From: JBKQVT01 sp052139835
GTDB taxonomy: Bacteria > Planctomycetota > Planctomycetia > Pirellulales > Thermoguttaceae
Assembly: GCA_052139835.1 (NCBI GenBank)
Contig: JBKQVT010000132.1
Location: 22,496 to 86,495 of the forward strand
Direction: 5' to 3'
Length of the DNA stretch: 64,000 bases
Position 1 is the first letter of the stretch; each line of letters begins with the position of its first letter. A program made the position numbers and the translations under genes. Shown here in pieces: positions 40,971-48,719 of this stretch. A model generated the notes under the pieces. It searched no databases. It was given only the letters and a program-made list of their open reading frames with translations, and had not been told where the DNA came from.

Positions 40971-43046
40971 ATGCCTGCTCGACCGATAAAACCCCCTCGA
41001 CTAATTTCGGCCCTGATGGTCTTCCTCTTCTTCGGCGGCGTGCTGCCGGCTGACTCCACAGCCCCGCCGCACTATTTGCTTTCCGAAGACCCGATACACT
41101 GGTGGGCTGATCGCGTCTTCGGGGAACCGGGCGATCTCGCTCACGGACCACTTGCCTCATTGTGGCCGGCGACCACGGCGCCTTTCTCCTTCGTGCTCGA
41201 CGGGAAAGGCTCGGAGTCGTTGCTGGGCTCCTGGAAGCGAACGACGGAGAAACATGAACGGCAAGATCGCATCCAATACATCGCCACCTGGCTCGATACC
41301 AAGACCGGCTTGAAGGTCACCGCAACGGCCGCCGCCTTCGACGATTTTCCCGCGGTGGAATGGCTGCTGCGCTTCGAGAACACCGGCACGAAGGACTCAC
41401 CAATCCTGGAAAACGTCCAGGCATTGGACATCGTTTTGGGGACCGAAAATCGGCAGGCCGTGGTCCTCGACCAAATCCGCGGCGACGATTGCAGCCCCCA
41501 GTCGTTCCTGCCGGTCGAGCGTCCTTTGAAGACGGGCGACACGGTTTCCCTGGCCCCGGTCGGCGGCCGCTCGTCGGACACCACCTTTCCCTTCTTCAAT
41601 CTTGACTGCGGCAACGAGGGCTTCTTTATCGCCATCGGCTGGACAGGCCAATGGGCGGCCAAGATCAACCGCGCGAAGGACGGCTCGGTCCGCCTGCAAA
41701 GCGGCATGGAGCTGACCCATCTGCGGCTGCGGCCCGGCGAGGCCATCCGCACGCCCCGCATCATGCTCATGTACTGGTCCGGCGACCGCATCGACGCCCA
41801 TAACCGCTTCCGCCGCCTGCTCATGGCCCATTACCAGCCGAAACTTGACGGCAAGCCCATCCCGCTGGCCATCGCCGTGCAGACGTTCAACCGCACCGGC
41901 GGACACGGCTACTGGGCCAGCGAGCCCGGCCAGCGTGCCGCGGCACGCATCAATCGCGACCTGGGCTGCGACACGCTCTGGCTCGACGCCGGCTGGTTCG
42001 AGGGCGATTTTTCCGGGGGCGTCGGCAATTGGTTTCCCAAGACCAAGGATTTTCCCCGCGGCCTCCGCCCGGTGGGCGACGCCTGTGGGCGACTGGGCCT
42101 GAAGTTTCTCGTCTGGTACGAGCCGGAGGACGTGAAATCGGGGACCAAGATCGCCCGCGAGCACCCCGAGTTCATCCTGCCCGTCAAGAAAACGCGCGGC
42201 GAGGGCGGATTGTTCAACCTGGGCGATCCGAAGGCCCGGCGGTGGATGACCGATCTCTTGATCCGCCAGATCGCGGATTTCAACATCCACACCTACCGCA
42301 ACGACTTCAACATGGAGCCCTTGCCGTTTTGGCGGCAGAACGACGCGCCCGACCGGCAGGGGATCAGCGAAATCCGCTACGTCGAGGGGCTCTACGCCAT
42401 GTGGGATGAAATGCGGGCGAAGTATCCGCACATGTATCTCGACGACTGCGCCTCGGGCGGGCGGCGGATCGACCTGGAAATGCTCTCGCGGGGCGTCGTG
42501 CAGACGCAGAGCGACTTCGTCGGTCCCGGCCGGCTGGAGGCCGCCCAATGCCAGAACTACGGCCTGAACCTCTACCTGCCGCTGCACGCCACCATCAGTT
42601 GGGACATGGACGCCTACGCCTGCCGCAGCACGGCCACCGCCGGGTTCTGCGGCGAATGGGACATCCTCAGCCGGTCGTTCCCCTTCGACGAAGGCCGCGC
42701 GGCCATCGCCGAGATCAACGCGAACCGCAAGTATTGGTACGGCGATTTCTATCCGCTCACGCCCTGCACGCCGGCCACCGACGCCTGGATCGCCTGGCAG
42801 CTCAACCGCCCGGACCTGGACGAGGGTCTTGTGCTGGCCTTTCGCCGCAAGGATTCGCGGCAGCCGGCGCTGGAGGTGAAGCTTCGCGGCCTGAAGCCGG
42901 AGAAGCTTTACACGGTGACGTTTCTGGATGATCACCGTCGGGCGACGGTGGTGGCGAAGACCGGCCGCGAGTTGAGCAGTCTTTTGATCGCGCTTCCCCA
43001 GCCGCGGAGCAGCGTGGCGATCCGCTACGCGCCGCAGACGAAATAG
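40971..43046 (+). CDS. Alpha-galactosidase (GH36 type)
   Basis: 691 residues from the ATG at 40971 with AAAAGGA upstream; signal peptide (LISALMVFLFFGGVLPAD). An N-terminal beta-sandwich (40-290) precedes a TIM barrel (CDTLWLDAGWFEGDF, LKFLVWYEPEDVKSGTKIA). The nucleophile Asp is expected at residue 445 in TYRNDFNMEP, and the acid/base Asp near 515 in QTQSDF after LDDCASGGRRIDLEML. A C-terminal Greek-key domain closes. It hydrolyses alpha-galactosides; a periplasmic location fits the signal. Closely related GH families such as alpha-N-acetylgalactosaminidase cannot be excluded. Confidence 0.85.
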   Translation: MPARPIKPPRLISALMVFLFFGGVLPADSTAPPHYLLSEDPIHWWADRVFGEPGDLAHGPLASLWPATTAPFSFVLDGKGSESLLGSWKRTTEKHERQDRIQYIATWLDTKTGLKVTATAAAFDDFPAVEWLLRFENTGTKDSPILENVQALDIVLGTENRQAVVLDQIRGDDCSPQSFLPVERPLKTGDTVSLAPVGGRSSDTTFPFFNLDCGNEGFFIAIGWTGQWAAKINRAKDGSVRLQSGMELTHLRLRPGEAIRTPRIMLMYWSGDRIDAHNRFRRLLMAHYQPKLDGKPIPLAIAVQTFNRTGGHGYWASEPGQRAAARINRDLGCDTLWLDAGWFEGDFSGGVGNWFPKTKDFPRGLRPVGDACGRLGLKFLVWYEPEDVKSGTKIAREHPEFILPVKKTRGEGGLFNLGDPKARRWMTDLLIRQIADFNIHTYRNDFNMEPLPFWRQNDAPDRQGISEIRYVEGLYAMWDEMRAKYPHMYLDDCASGGRRIDLEMLSRGVVQTQSDFVGPGRLEAAQCQNYGLNLYLPLHATISWDMDAYACRSTATAGFCGEWDILSRSFPFDEGRAAIAEINANRKYWYGDFYPLTPCTPATDAWIAWQLNRPDLDEGLVLAFRRKDSRQPALEVKLRGLKPEKLYTVTFLDDHRRATVVAKTGRELSSLLIALPQPRSSVAIRYAPQTK

Positions 43047-43047
43047 T

Positions 43048-43102
43048 GTAGGGTGGGCATGGCCCACCACACCGGCTAATCGGTGGGCCGTGCCCACCCT
43101 GC
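43048..43102. repeat. Long GTAGGGTGGGC palindrome
   Basis: GTAGGGTGGGCATGGCCCACC (43048-43068) pairs with GGTGGGCCGTGCCCACCCTGC (43082-43102), two bases after the alpha-galactosidase stop. It could act as a 3' stem of that transcript. Confidence 0.85.
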
Positions 43103-43118
43103 CTCTGCCAAATCCGTA

Positions 43119-43147
43119 TTGTCCCCCGGGCGAACATCGAGTACGAT
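43119..43147 (+). promoter_or_regulatory. Candidate sigma-70-type promoter of the peptide cassette
   Basis: TTGTCC, a 17-base spacer, then TACGAT, 125 bp upstream of the first small gene. Spacing is optimal and each hexamer keeps the most conserved positions. Confidence 0.45.
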
Positions 43148-43272
43148 TCCGAGGCTTCCGTCTCAATATGCCACCCATTGTAGGCATCGCGAGAGAAATC
43201 TACGAAGAATCGCGGCGGCCGGGGTGGTGAGAACAAGGATTCGTTCCACAAACCACACGAAGGAGAAAGATG

Positions 43273-43470
43273 ATGTTGCCCGGTCTGACTGAATTGCTGA
43301 TGGCGGCCCAAGTGACGCTGGTTTCCCCGACGGCCCTGCCGCCGACCGTCGGACAGCCGATTACCCAACAGGCCCTCCAGCCGCTCTCGGTGGTCAAGGT
43401 GAACTGCAAATACGTCGATTTGTGCTGCAAGCCGGCCGACGGCTGCACCTGCAACGGCTCCTGCAAGTAA
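43273..43470 (+). CDS. Candidate RiPP precursor peptide 1 (six-cysteine core)
   Basis: 65 residues from the second of two adjacent ATGs, which has AGGAG seven bases upstream, the same spacing as its sister gene. Residues 1-39 (MLPGLTELLMAAQVTL ... ALQPLS) are identical to the sister. The last ~26 residues carry Cys at 45, 51, 52, 58, 60 and 64 in CKYVDLCCKPADGCTCNGSC. It fits a conserved leader with a variable, Cys-rich core, and it is followed by its likely maturase, a radical SAM/SPASM enzyme. A small metallothionein-like protein is the main alternative. Confidence 0.7.
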   Translation: MLPGLTELLMAAQVTLVSPTALPPTVGQPITQQALQPLSVVKVNCKYVDLCCKPADGCTCNGSCK

Positions 43471-43523
43471 CGGATCGGTTAAAGACAGAATCCGTTTTTC
43501 AAACCGCGTGAAGGAGAGCATTC

Positions 43524-43724
43524 ATGTTGCCCGGACTGACGGAGCTGCTGATGGCGGCCCAAGTGACGTTGGTTTCCCCGACGGCCCTGCCGCCGACCGT
43601 AGGGCAGCCGATTACCCAACAGGCCCTCCAGCCGCTGTCGCTGGCGAAGGTGAACTGCAAGTACGCCGACTTTTGCTGCTCGCCGGCCGACGGCTGCAAG
43701 TGCAACGGCACTTGCAAGCCGTAG
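43524..43724 (+). CDS. Candidate RiPP precursor peptide 2 (six-cysteine core)
   Basis: 66 residues, ATG at 43524, GGAG seven bases upstream. The first 39 residues are identical to peptide 1. Changes cluster in the last 27: LAKVNCKYADFCCSPADG then CKCNGTCKP. All six Cys keep their positions (45, 51, 52, 58, 60, 64). The 53-bp spacer between the two genes repeats the upstream leader (TTTTTCAAACC... versus GTTCCACAAACC...), so the pair arose by tandem duplication including the ribosome site. Confidence 0.7.
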   Translation: MLPGLTELLMAAQVTLVSPTALPPTVGQPITQQALQPLSLAKVNCKYADFCCSPADGCKCNGTCKP

Positions 43725-43753
43725 CCAGCGGACCGGTATAACCCACAAGACCT

Positions 43754-43796
43754 CGGGGTGGCAGTTGCCGTTGCACTGCCGCCCCGAATCTGTTTT
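43754..43796 (+). terminator. Hairpin between the peptide genes and the radical SAM gene (partial terminator)
   Basis: CGGGGTGGCAGT (43754-43765), nine-base loop, ACTGCCGCCCCG (43775-43786), followed by AATCTGTTTT. A 12-bp stem with one G-T pair and a weak T-run would cause partial termination, giving more precursor than maturase mRNA. Confidence 0.6.
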
Positions 43797-43817
43797 GATA
43801 GAGGGCCGTTCGCTGCG

Positions 43818-43846
43818 GGTGCCACTGCTGGCTTGTCCAGCAGTGC
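43818..43846. repeat. Half of the GGTGCCACTGC palindrome repeat
   Basis: GGTGCCACTGCTGGCTTGTC then CAGCAGTGCC; one arm-hairpin unit of the type seen complete at 27893 and 62932, just upstream of the radical SAM gene's ribosome site. Confidence 0.75.
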
Positions 43847-43870
43847 CGGCCTGCGCAGAAGGAGGGAAAA

Positions 43871-45304
43871 GTGACGACCGGTTACAAGTTGTCGTGCTAT
43901 CACGTCGTGACGCAGCCGCTGGCCGACGGCCGCGAGGGGGGCCGAGTGCGTCGGATCCTCTTCGCCGCCCGGACCGCCTCCCCTTTTGTTATCGACGAGG
44001 CGCTCTGGACCGAGATCCGCGACGGCCGCTGCGAGCGTCTTCCCGAGGGCGTCCGCAGCGCACTGATCCGGAGCGAAGCCCTGGTGCCGGCCGAGGAGAA
44101 CGAGTTGCTGACAATCCTGGAGGACAACGACCGCGACGTCCGCGGCGACCGCCGCCTGTATCTCGTGGTGCAACCCAGCGCCTGGTGCCAGTTGGGCTGC
44201 TCATATTGCGGCCAGGCCCACGTCCGACAGACCCTCAGCGGCGAAAACCAGGACCGGCTCGTCGGGCGGGTGCGGACGGTTTTGCACCACGGCCGCTACG
44301 ACCGCCTCGATATCTGCTGGTTCGGCGGCGAGCCCCTGCTGGGGCTGGACATCATGCGATCGCTCACCAAGCGCATGCGCGCAATCACCGACGAACTGGG
44401 ATACCAGTATGCGGCCAAGATGGTCACCAACGGCCTGGCGCTGACCTCCCCGGTGGCCGCAGAGGTCGTCCGCGACCTCTTGATCGACCGCATCGAAATC
44501 ACCCTGGACGGCCCGGCCGAATATCACGACCGGCGACGATGCACCAAGTCGGGCGGTCCCACCTTCGACGCCATCTTCCGCAACGTCGTGGACCTGGCCA
44601 CCCGGGAGGACCTCAAGGTCATCCTCAGCATCCGCTGCAACGTGGACCAGCACAATCGCGACGGGGTCGTGCCGCTCATGCAGAAACTGGTGGAGGCCGG
44701 CATTCACCAACGGATCGCCAACTTCTACGTCGCCCCGGTGTTCAACTGGGGCAACGACGCCGGCGACCGCAACGTCTCCCGCGAGGAGTTCGCCCTCTGG
44801 GAGGCCGAGTGGCTGGCGCAGATGTTTCACCTGGGGTTTCCCCTGGGCGTGGTCCCCGAGCGCGAGAAGGGGGGCTGCATCGCGGTCCGCGACGACTCCG
44901 AGGTGGTCGATCCCTACGGCACGCTCTTCAAGTGCAGCGAGACGCCGCTGGTGCCGACTTACGAGGAGCCGCCGGAGGGTCCGCAGGCTCCGGCACGCAC
45001 CTGCATGGGCTGCGGCGGCGGCTGCTCGAAGAATCGCTATGCGGTGGGCGATCTGGCCCAAGGGGCCGATCCGCGGCTCTTTCTCTTCGCCGGCTTCAAC
45101 GAGCGCATTGGCCGCCGGCAATATGCCTGCCACGCCTGCAACCTCTTGCCGGTCTGCGGCGGCTATTGCCCGAAGAAGTGGTACGAGGGCGTTGTGCCCT
45201 GTCCGGCCTTCAAGTACAATGTCCAGCAGCGCTTGCTGATGGCTTACGCGATCGGCCGCGTCAGCGAAGTAAACGAAGGGCAGGGATTAGGGATTAGGGA
45301 TTAG
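43871..45304 (+). CDS. Radical SAM/SPASM peptide maturase (candidate)
   Basis: 477 residues from a GTG at 43871 with GGAGGG four bases upstream. An N-terminal ~95-residue domain could be a leader-binding (RRE-like) region. The radical SAM cluster is Cys106, 110 and 113 in WCQLGCSYCGQ, with WFGGEPLLG and KMVTNG following. The SPASM domain is canonical: Cys336, x13, Gly350, x4, Cys355, then Cys420, 423, 429, 433 and 444 (Cx2Cx5Cx3C). An extra CMGCGGGC lies at 378-385. The last residues GQGLGIRD come from a GGGATTA repeat. It probably installs thioether or similar crosslinks in the two upstream peptides. Confidence 0.8.
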   Translation: MTTGYKLSCYHVVTQPLADGREGGRVRRILFAARTASPFVIDEALWTEIRDGRCERLPEGVRSALIRSEALVPAEENELLTILEDNDRDVRGDRRLYLVVQPSAWCQLGCSYCGQAHVRQTLSGENQDRLVGRVRTVLHHGRYDRLDICWFGGEPLLGLDIMRSLTKRMRAITDELGYQYAAKMVTNGLALTSPVAAEVVRDLLIDRIEITLDGPAEYHDRRRCTKSGGPTFDAIFRNVVDLATREDLKVILSIRCNVDQHNRDGVVPLMQKLVEAGIHQRIANFYVAPVFNWGNDAGDRNVSREEFALWEAEWLAQMFHLGFPLGVVPEREKGGCIAVRDDSEVVDPYGTLFKCSETPLVPTYEEPPEGPQAPARTCMGCGGGCSKNRYAVGDLAQGADPRLFLFAGFNERIGRRQYACHACNLLPVCGGYCPKKWYEGVVPCPAFKYNVQQRLLMAYAIGRVSEVNEGQGLGIRD

Positions 45305-45306
45305 GG
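45282..45306. repeat. GGGATTA word array
   Basis: CAGGGATTAGGGATTAGGGA then TTAGGG, spanning the 3' end of the radical SAM gene and supplying its TAG stop. Confidence 0.7.
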
Positions 45307-45322
45307 AGACGGGGCGGGGGCA

Positions 45323-45406
45323 AATTCGGCATTCGGAAATCGGAATTCGGTACTGCCGCAGCGACCGTGCCTTTTCCGCTTCCCTCCGAAGTCCGACTTC
45401 CGAATT
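45323..45406. repeat. Imperfect inverted repeat of TTCGGAAATCGG words
   Basis: AATTCGGCATTCGGAAATCG at 45323 and TCCGAAGTCCGACTTCCGAA at 45385 are near-complementary arms in the gap before the DUF6941-like gene. Confidence 0.65.
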
Positions 45407-45436
45407 CTCTTCCCACTCTTAGCGAGAGGAGCAGCC

Positions 45437-45937
45437 ATGCCCAAGCCCGTGCTTCAGGCCCTGGTGCTGGCCGACCATGTTTACCAGGACAAGTTCACTG
45501 GGAAGATGGTGATTGCCGGCACGTTCAACCGCGTCGTCTTCGTGCGGCGGAAGGTCGAGCCGGGCGCCCCGCCACCGGCCGCGCCCCCGGCATTGCCCGA
45601 CGGGTCGCGGGTGTTGCAGCCGCACGAGGTTTCGCGGGCCGGCTCGCCCTTTGCCTATGTCAGCCTGACGGAGGTCCACGGGACGATCCCGCTGGAATTG
45701 CGTTACGTGGACCTCAGCGACAATGTGGTCTTGCTGCGCAGCGAGTTCAGCGTGCGGTCCGATAGCCCGTTGGAGACGGTCGAGGTGATGGTGCAACTGC
45801 CGCCGTTGCCGACGATGCACCCGGGGGTGTTTGCGTTGGAGTTGCTCTCGGGCACCGAGCTTTTGGGCTCGCATCGCGTGACGGCGGTTGCGGTCGAGCC
45901 CCCCGGGCCCGAGCAGAAGCCGGCGGGGGCGACGTGA
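45437..45937 (+). CDS. DUF6941-like conserved planctomycete protein
   Basis: 166 residues, ATG at 45437 with GAGAGGAG upstream. MPKPVLQALVLADHVYQDKF at the start and MVIAGTFNRVVFVRR are a pattern I associate with DUF6941 proteins of planctomycetes. It is predicted beta-rich, no signal peptide, no catalytic motif recognised. It stands downstream of the radical SAM gene but separated by repeats, so it need not belong to that system. It is convergent with the pyruvyltransferase-glycosyltransferase fusion, 12 bp away. Confidence 0.7.
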   Translation: MPKPVLQALVLADHVYQDKFTGKMVIAGTFNRVVFVRRKVEPGAPPPAAPPALPDGSRVLQPHEVSRAGSPFAYVSLTEVHGTIPLELRYVDLSDNVVLLRSEFSVRSDSPLETVEVMVQLPPLPTMHPGVFALELLSGTELLGSHRVTAVAVEPPGPEQKPAGAT

Positions 45938-45949
45938 CATGGCTGCCCC

Positions 45950-48181
45950 CTAGCGCCGCCTTACTATTCGCATGAGGCGTCGCAGCATCCGGGCGCGGCG
46001 GCTGTTGGGCGGGACGAGCCGCTGGCGAATGCGGCGGAAGATCAAGGCCATCTTCCACGCCCTGCTGCCGGTGATCTCCGCCAACTGGGCCGAAAGCCCT
46101 TGGACCTGGGCCGAAAGCCCTTTGGCCAACTGCTGCTGTTCCGCCGCCCGCGCTTGCAGGGCTTCGATTCTCGCCATTTCCACAGGGATAACGCCAATCC
46201 CGGAGAGCCTTTCCACAAGGTAATCGGCAGAGAAATCGGCGTTGAATTCGATCAGCGCCTGGGGGTTTCTCAGGAACCGGAAGCCGGGGACACAAGGATT
46301 GTAGTGGACGTGCCAGCCCTGCTTCCTTTCCATCGGGTTCCAGCGCCGTTGCCGCTCGTGAAAGACTTTCTTTTCGCCATGAAGCTGCGAGCGTATCGGA
46401 TAATGGCGGAGGAGGAACTTATAAGGATAAACGCGCCGGCCGGGAAACTCGGCAGAATGGCCGCCGGATCGAGTGAGGACCGCCCCGCCGCCGACTGCTT
46501 TCCATGCCCTGACCAGCGGGACTGCGCCCCGCGGCATCGGGTCGAATTCACAATACCTGAAGTGCGCCGCCAAGGAGGAGCCGGATCGGTACGAATCGTC
46601 AATGGGGGGAAAAACCAGCATGGTCAAATCAATCGCGTTGTAGCCCTGCTGATCTACCCAGTAAACGGCGTCCCGCAAACAAGCGCCCTTCCAGGGGGAC
46701 TCGTGAATCTCGTCGGCATCGTGATGGATAAACCAATCCGCCTTCAGCTCCCGGCAAAGCTCTTCTTTTCGCTTCAGCAGGTTTTCCCAGTCGAATGTCG
46801 CGGAAGGACCACCCGGCGGAAACCGTTCCAACCCAACGAGCCCCCGGCCCCGCAGTGCTAGCGCTTTCTCATAGGTGCCGTCCGTCGACCAGTTGTCGAT
46901 CAAATAGGCGTCGACACCTTCCCGGTGGAGCTGCTCGATCACGGGAACGATCACGTCTTCCTCGTTGAAGGAGGACATCAAGGCGATGACGCGGAAGCCT
47001 TCCGGCGTCTTGAGGGGAAGCGACGGCCTGTTGGCGGCCAGCAAGGCCACCGTGGCGATTTTCCTGTTCAGGCTGTTGACGTAACCGAAGAACTCCACCG
47101 GAAGGCCGTGCCGCTGGAGAAAGGCCTCCGCGAGGCTCGTGTCGGGAAATGAATCCACGTCGTCGGCCAGAATCACCTTCTGAACCGCCCCACAGAGGCT
47201 CTTCAGCGGCTCGACGAGCTCCGGGCATCGCTCCAGCGACCGGATGCCGTCGCGAATGAGCACGATGTCATCCGGCGAATATTCTGCGCGGCAGCGCAGC
47301 GAGCCCGCGTCCTCCATCAATACCACGTGGGCGGCGCCGGAGCGCTCGGCAAGAAAGTGGGCGAAACGCATGATCGGCGGCCGGTCCTCAACCTGATTTC
47401 CTGCCGCTTGCGGAGAGATGATCTCTGGAATGCGAACAACGGGATATCCCTGCAACGCATAGCGGGCAATCGCCGGAACCTTATGATAGTTTGAACTCTT
47501 GTATTCGACGCGCTTGCCAAGCATGGCCGCTGCAATCATGACATGCGCCCTGTCCGTGCGGACGATCTCGTACTTCGACAGGGTCCATAGCCACTCCTCT
47601 AGGCTGCAGCAAGCGACCGAGATGTCGACGTTGTCTTCCGGGAGAGGATCCTTTCGCGATTCTGCATCGGTGCGAAAGGCATTCAAAATGCCCGTGCCTT
47701 CCCTCTTGTACTTTTCGTAATCGAAGAAGAAGGCACAGTCGTGGGCAAGATCGGCCCTGCACAATGCTTGAATCTGGCGATAGGAATCAAGTTCGCGGGC
47801 AAAGACCAGGGCCTTGGTCTTCTTCAGCGCGTCGGCCACAATCTCCGCCGAGATATCGAAGGTGGAGGGCAGCACAATCACCGACTGAAAACGTTCTTCA
47901 ACCATCGGGAGCAAAGGCGGCATGCCGTCAAAAGGCCTGCACCACCCTCCCGAGCCCGCAATGAGCGCGGTGTGCCCCGTCACGTTTTGCAGAGCACGGA
48001 TGCTTTCCTCGCGATAGCGGAGTCCCGCGAGCAACCGCCGCGTTCCGGCAGAAATCAAATCGTCGCCGATGTTGCCCCATGCGCGCAGAAAAACCAGGTC
48101 TGGCGAATTTCCGAAGACCGCTAAGAGCTTGCGGCGGCTATTCTGGATCTCAGGATCGCCGGGGGCAGGAGAGGCGGACAT
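45950..48181 (-). CDS. Polysaccharide pyruvyltransferase/glycosyltransferase family 2 fusion
   Basis: 743 residues from the ATG at 48181 (MSASPAPGDPE). Residues about 20-260 are polysaccharide pyruvyltransferase-like: VFLRAWGNIGDDLIS, AGSGGW and RTDRAHVMIAAAMLGKRV, the D/R-x-H region. Residues about 395-640 are GT2-like: VIALMSSFNEEDVI, LIDNWSTDGTYEKAL and the metal motif HHDADEIHES. A short coiled coil (EALQARAAEQQQLAKGLSAQ) and basic tail end it. It probably builds or decorates a surface polysaccharide. An upstream start at 48331 would add an unlikely extension, so it was rejected. Confidence 0.8.
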   Translation of the reverse strand: MSASPAPGDPEIQNSRRKLLAVFGNSPDLVFLRAWGNIGDDLISAGTRRLLAGLRYREESIRALQNVTGHTALIAGSGGWCRPFDGMPPLLPMVEERFQSVIVLPSTFDISAEIVADALKKTKALVFARELDSYRQIQALCRADLAHDCAFFFDYEKYKREGTGILNAFRTDAESRKDPLPEDNVDISVACCSLEEWLWTLSKYEIVRTDRAHVMIAAAMLGKRVEYKSSNYHKVPAIARYALQGYPVVRIPEIISPQAAGNQVEDRPPIMRFAHFLAERSGAAHVVLMEDAGSLRCRAEYSPDDIVLIRDGIRSLERCPELVEPLKSLCGAVQKVILADDVDSFPDTSLAEAFLQRHGLPVEFFGYVNSLNRKIATVALLAANRPSLPLKTPEGFRVIALMSSFNEEDVIVPVIEQLHREGVDAYLIDNWSTDGTYEKALALRGRGLVGLERFPPGGPSATFDWENLLKRKEELCRELKADWFIHHDADEIHESPWKGACLRDAVYWVDQQGYNAIDLTMLVFPPIDDSYRSGSSLAAHFRYCEFDPMPRGAVPLVRAWKAVGGGAVLTRSGGHSAEFPGRRVYPYKFLLRHYPIRSQLHGEKKVFHERQRRWNPMERKQGWHVHYNPCVPGFRFLRNPQALIEFNADFSADYLVERLSGIGVIPVEMARIEALQARAAEQQQLAKGLSAQVQGLSAQLAEITGSRAWKMALIFRRIRQRLVPPNSRRARMLRRLMRIVRRR

Positions 48182-48337
48182 CAGCGGAATGGTGCTTGGA
48201 CTCCTGTCGGTCTTCGCTGCGAAGCGCTCTGGACCGAAATGACCTCGCGTGCCAGTAGGGTGTGTCCCAACTCTCACCCTGGCATGGAGGCCGAACGACG
48301 GATCGCGTCGGCAGACGCTCAATCGCCGCAAGTCTAG

Positions 48338-48408
48338 CTGGGGAACTAGGATTCGAACCTAGACTAAGTGATCCAGAGTCACTCGTGCTACCGTTACACC
48401 ATTCCCCA
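48338..48408 (-). tRNA. tRNA-Gln (anticodon CUG)
   Basis: Read on the minus strand the acceptor stem is TGGGGAA/TTCCCCA. The anticodon stem-loop is AGTGA-CTCTGGA-TCACT with anticodon CTG (reads CAG), and the T-arm is CTAGG-TTCGAAT-CCTAG. Discriminator base G at 48338, as expected for glutamine. 71 nt including the discriminator; CCA is not encoded. Upstream 48409-48480 shows no clear promoter. Confidence 0.95.
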
Positions 48409-48719
48409 GACTCGGCCCTGAGCCACCCCTGGTGAGTTGACGGGCCTCCACACTCCTCCCAGACTAATTGAACCTTTAAGATTAAAGCGTGACGGGCCGG
48501 CCGTCAAGGGCAGCCGCGGGCCGGTGGGGCGGGGGTCATGGCCCCTCCGCACATTCCCGCCGGACGCGGCCGGTGGGCGTGGGGCTGAAACTCATCCTTC
48601 ATCCTTTATCCTTCATCCTTCCGTCTCCTTCCCCCTTCCGCCCTCCGCCTTCCGCCTTACTCCTTGACTGCCCGCACGGCTGGCCCCTAGAATCGAGGGG
48701 AACCCCGGCGAGCAATCTC
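48409..48719. other. Intergenic region with composite repeat
   Basis: 311 bp without a gene. 48409-48490 is upstream of the tRNA; no clear promoter. 48554-48660 is a composite repeat: GC palindrome (48554-48586) followed by the pyrimidine block. The remainder precedes the FHA-GAF-SpoIIE gene. Confidence 0.7.
48554..48660. repeat. Composite repeat (GC palindrome then pyrimidine block)
   Basis: CCCGCCGGACGCGGCCGG then TGGGCGTGGGGCT, then ATCCTTC/ATCCTTTATCC words and CCTTCCGCCCTCCGCC. Same order as 1451-1548. Confidence 0.85.
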
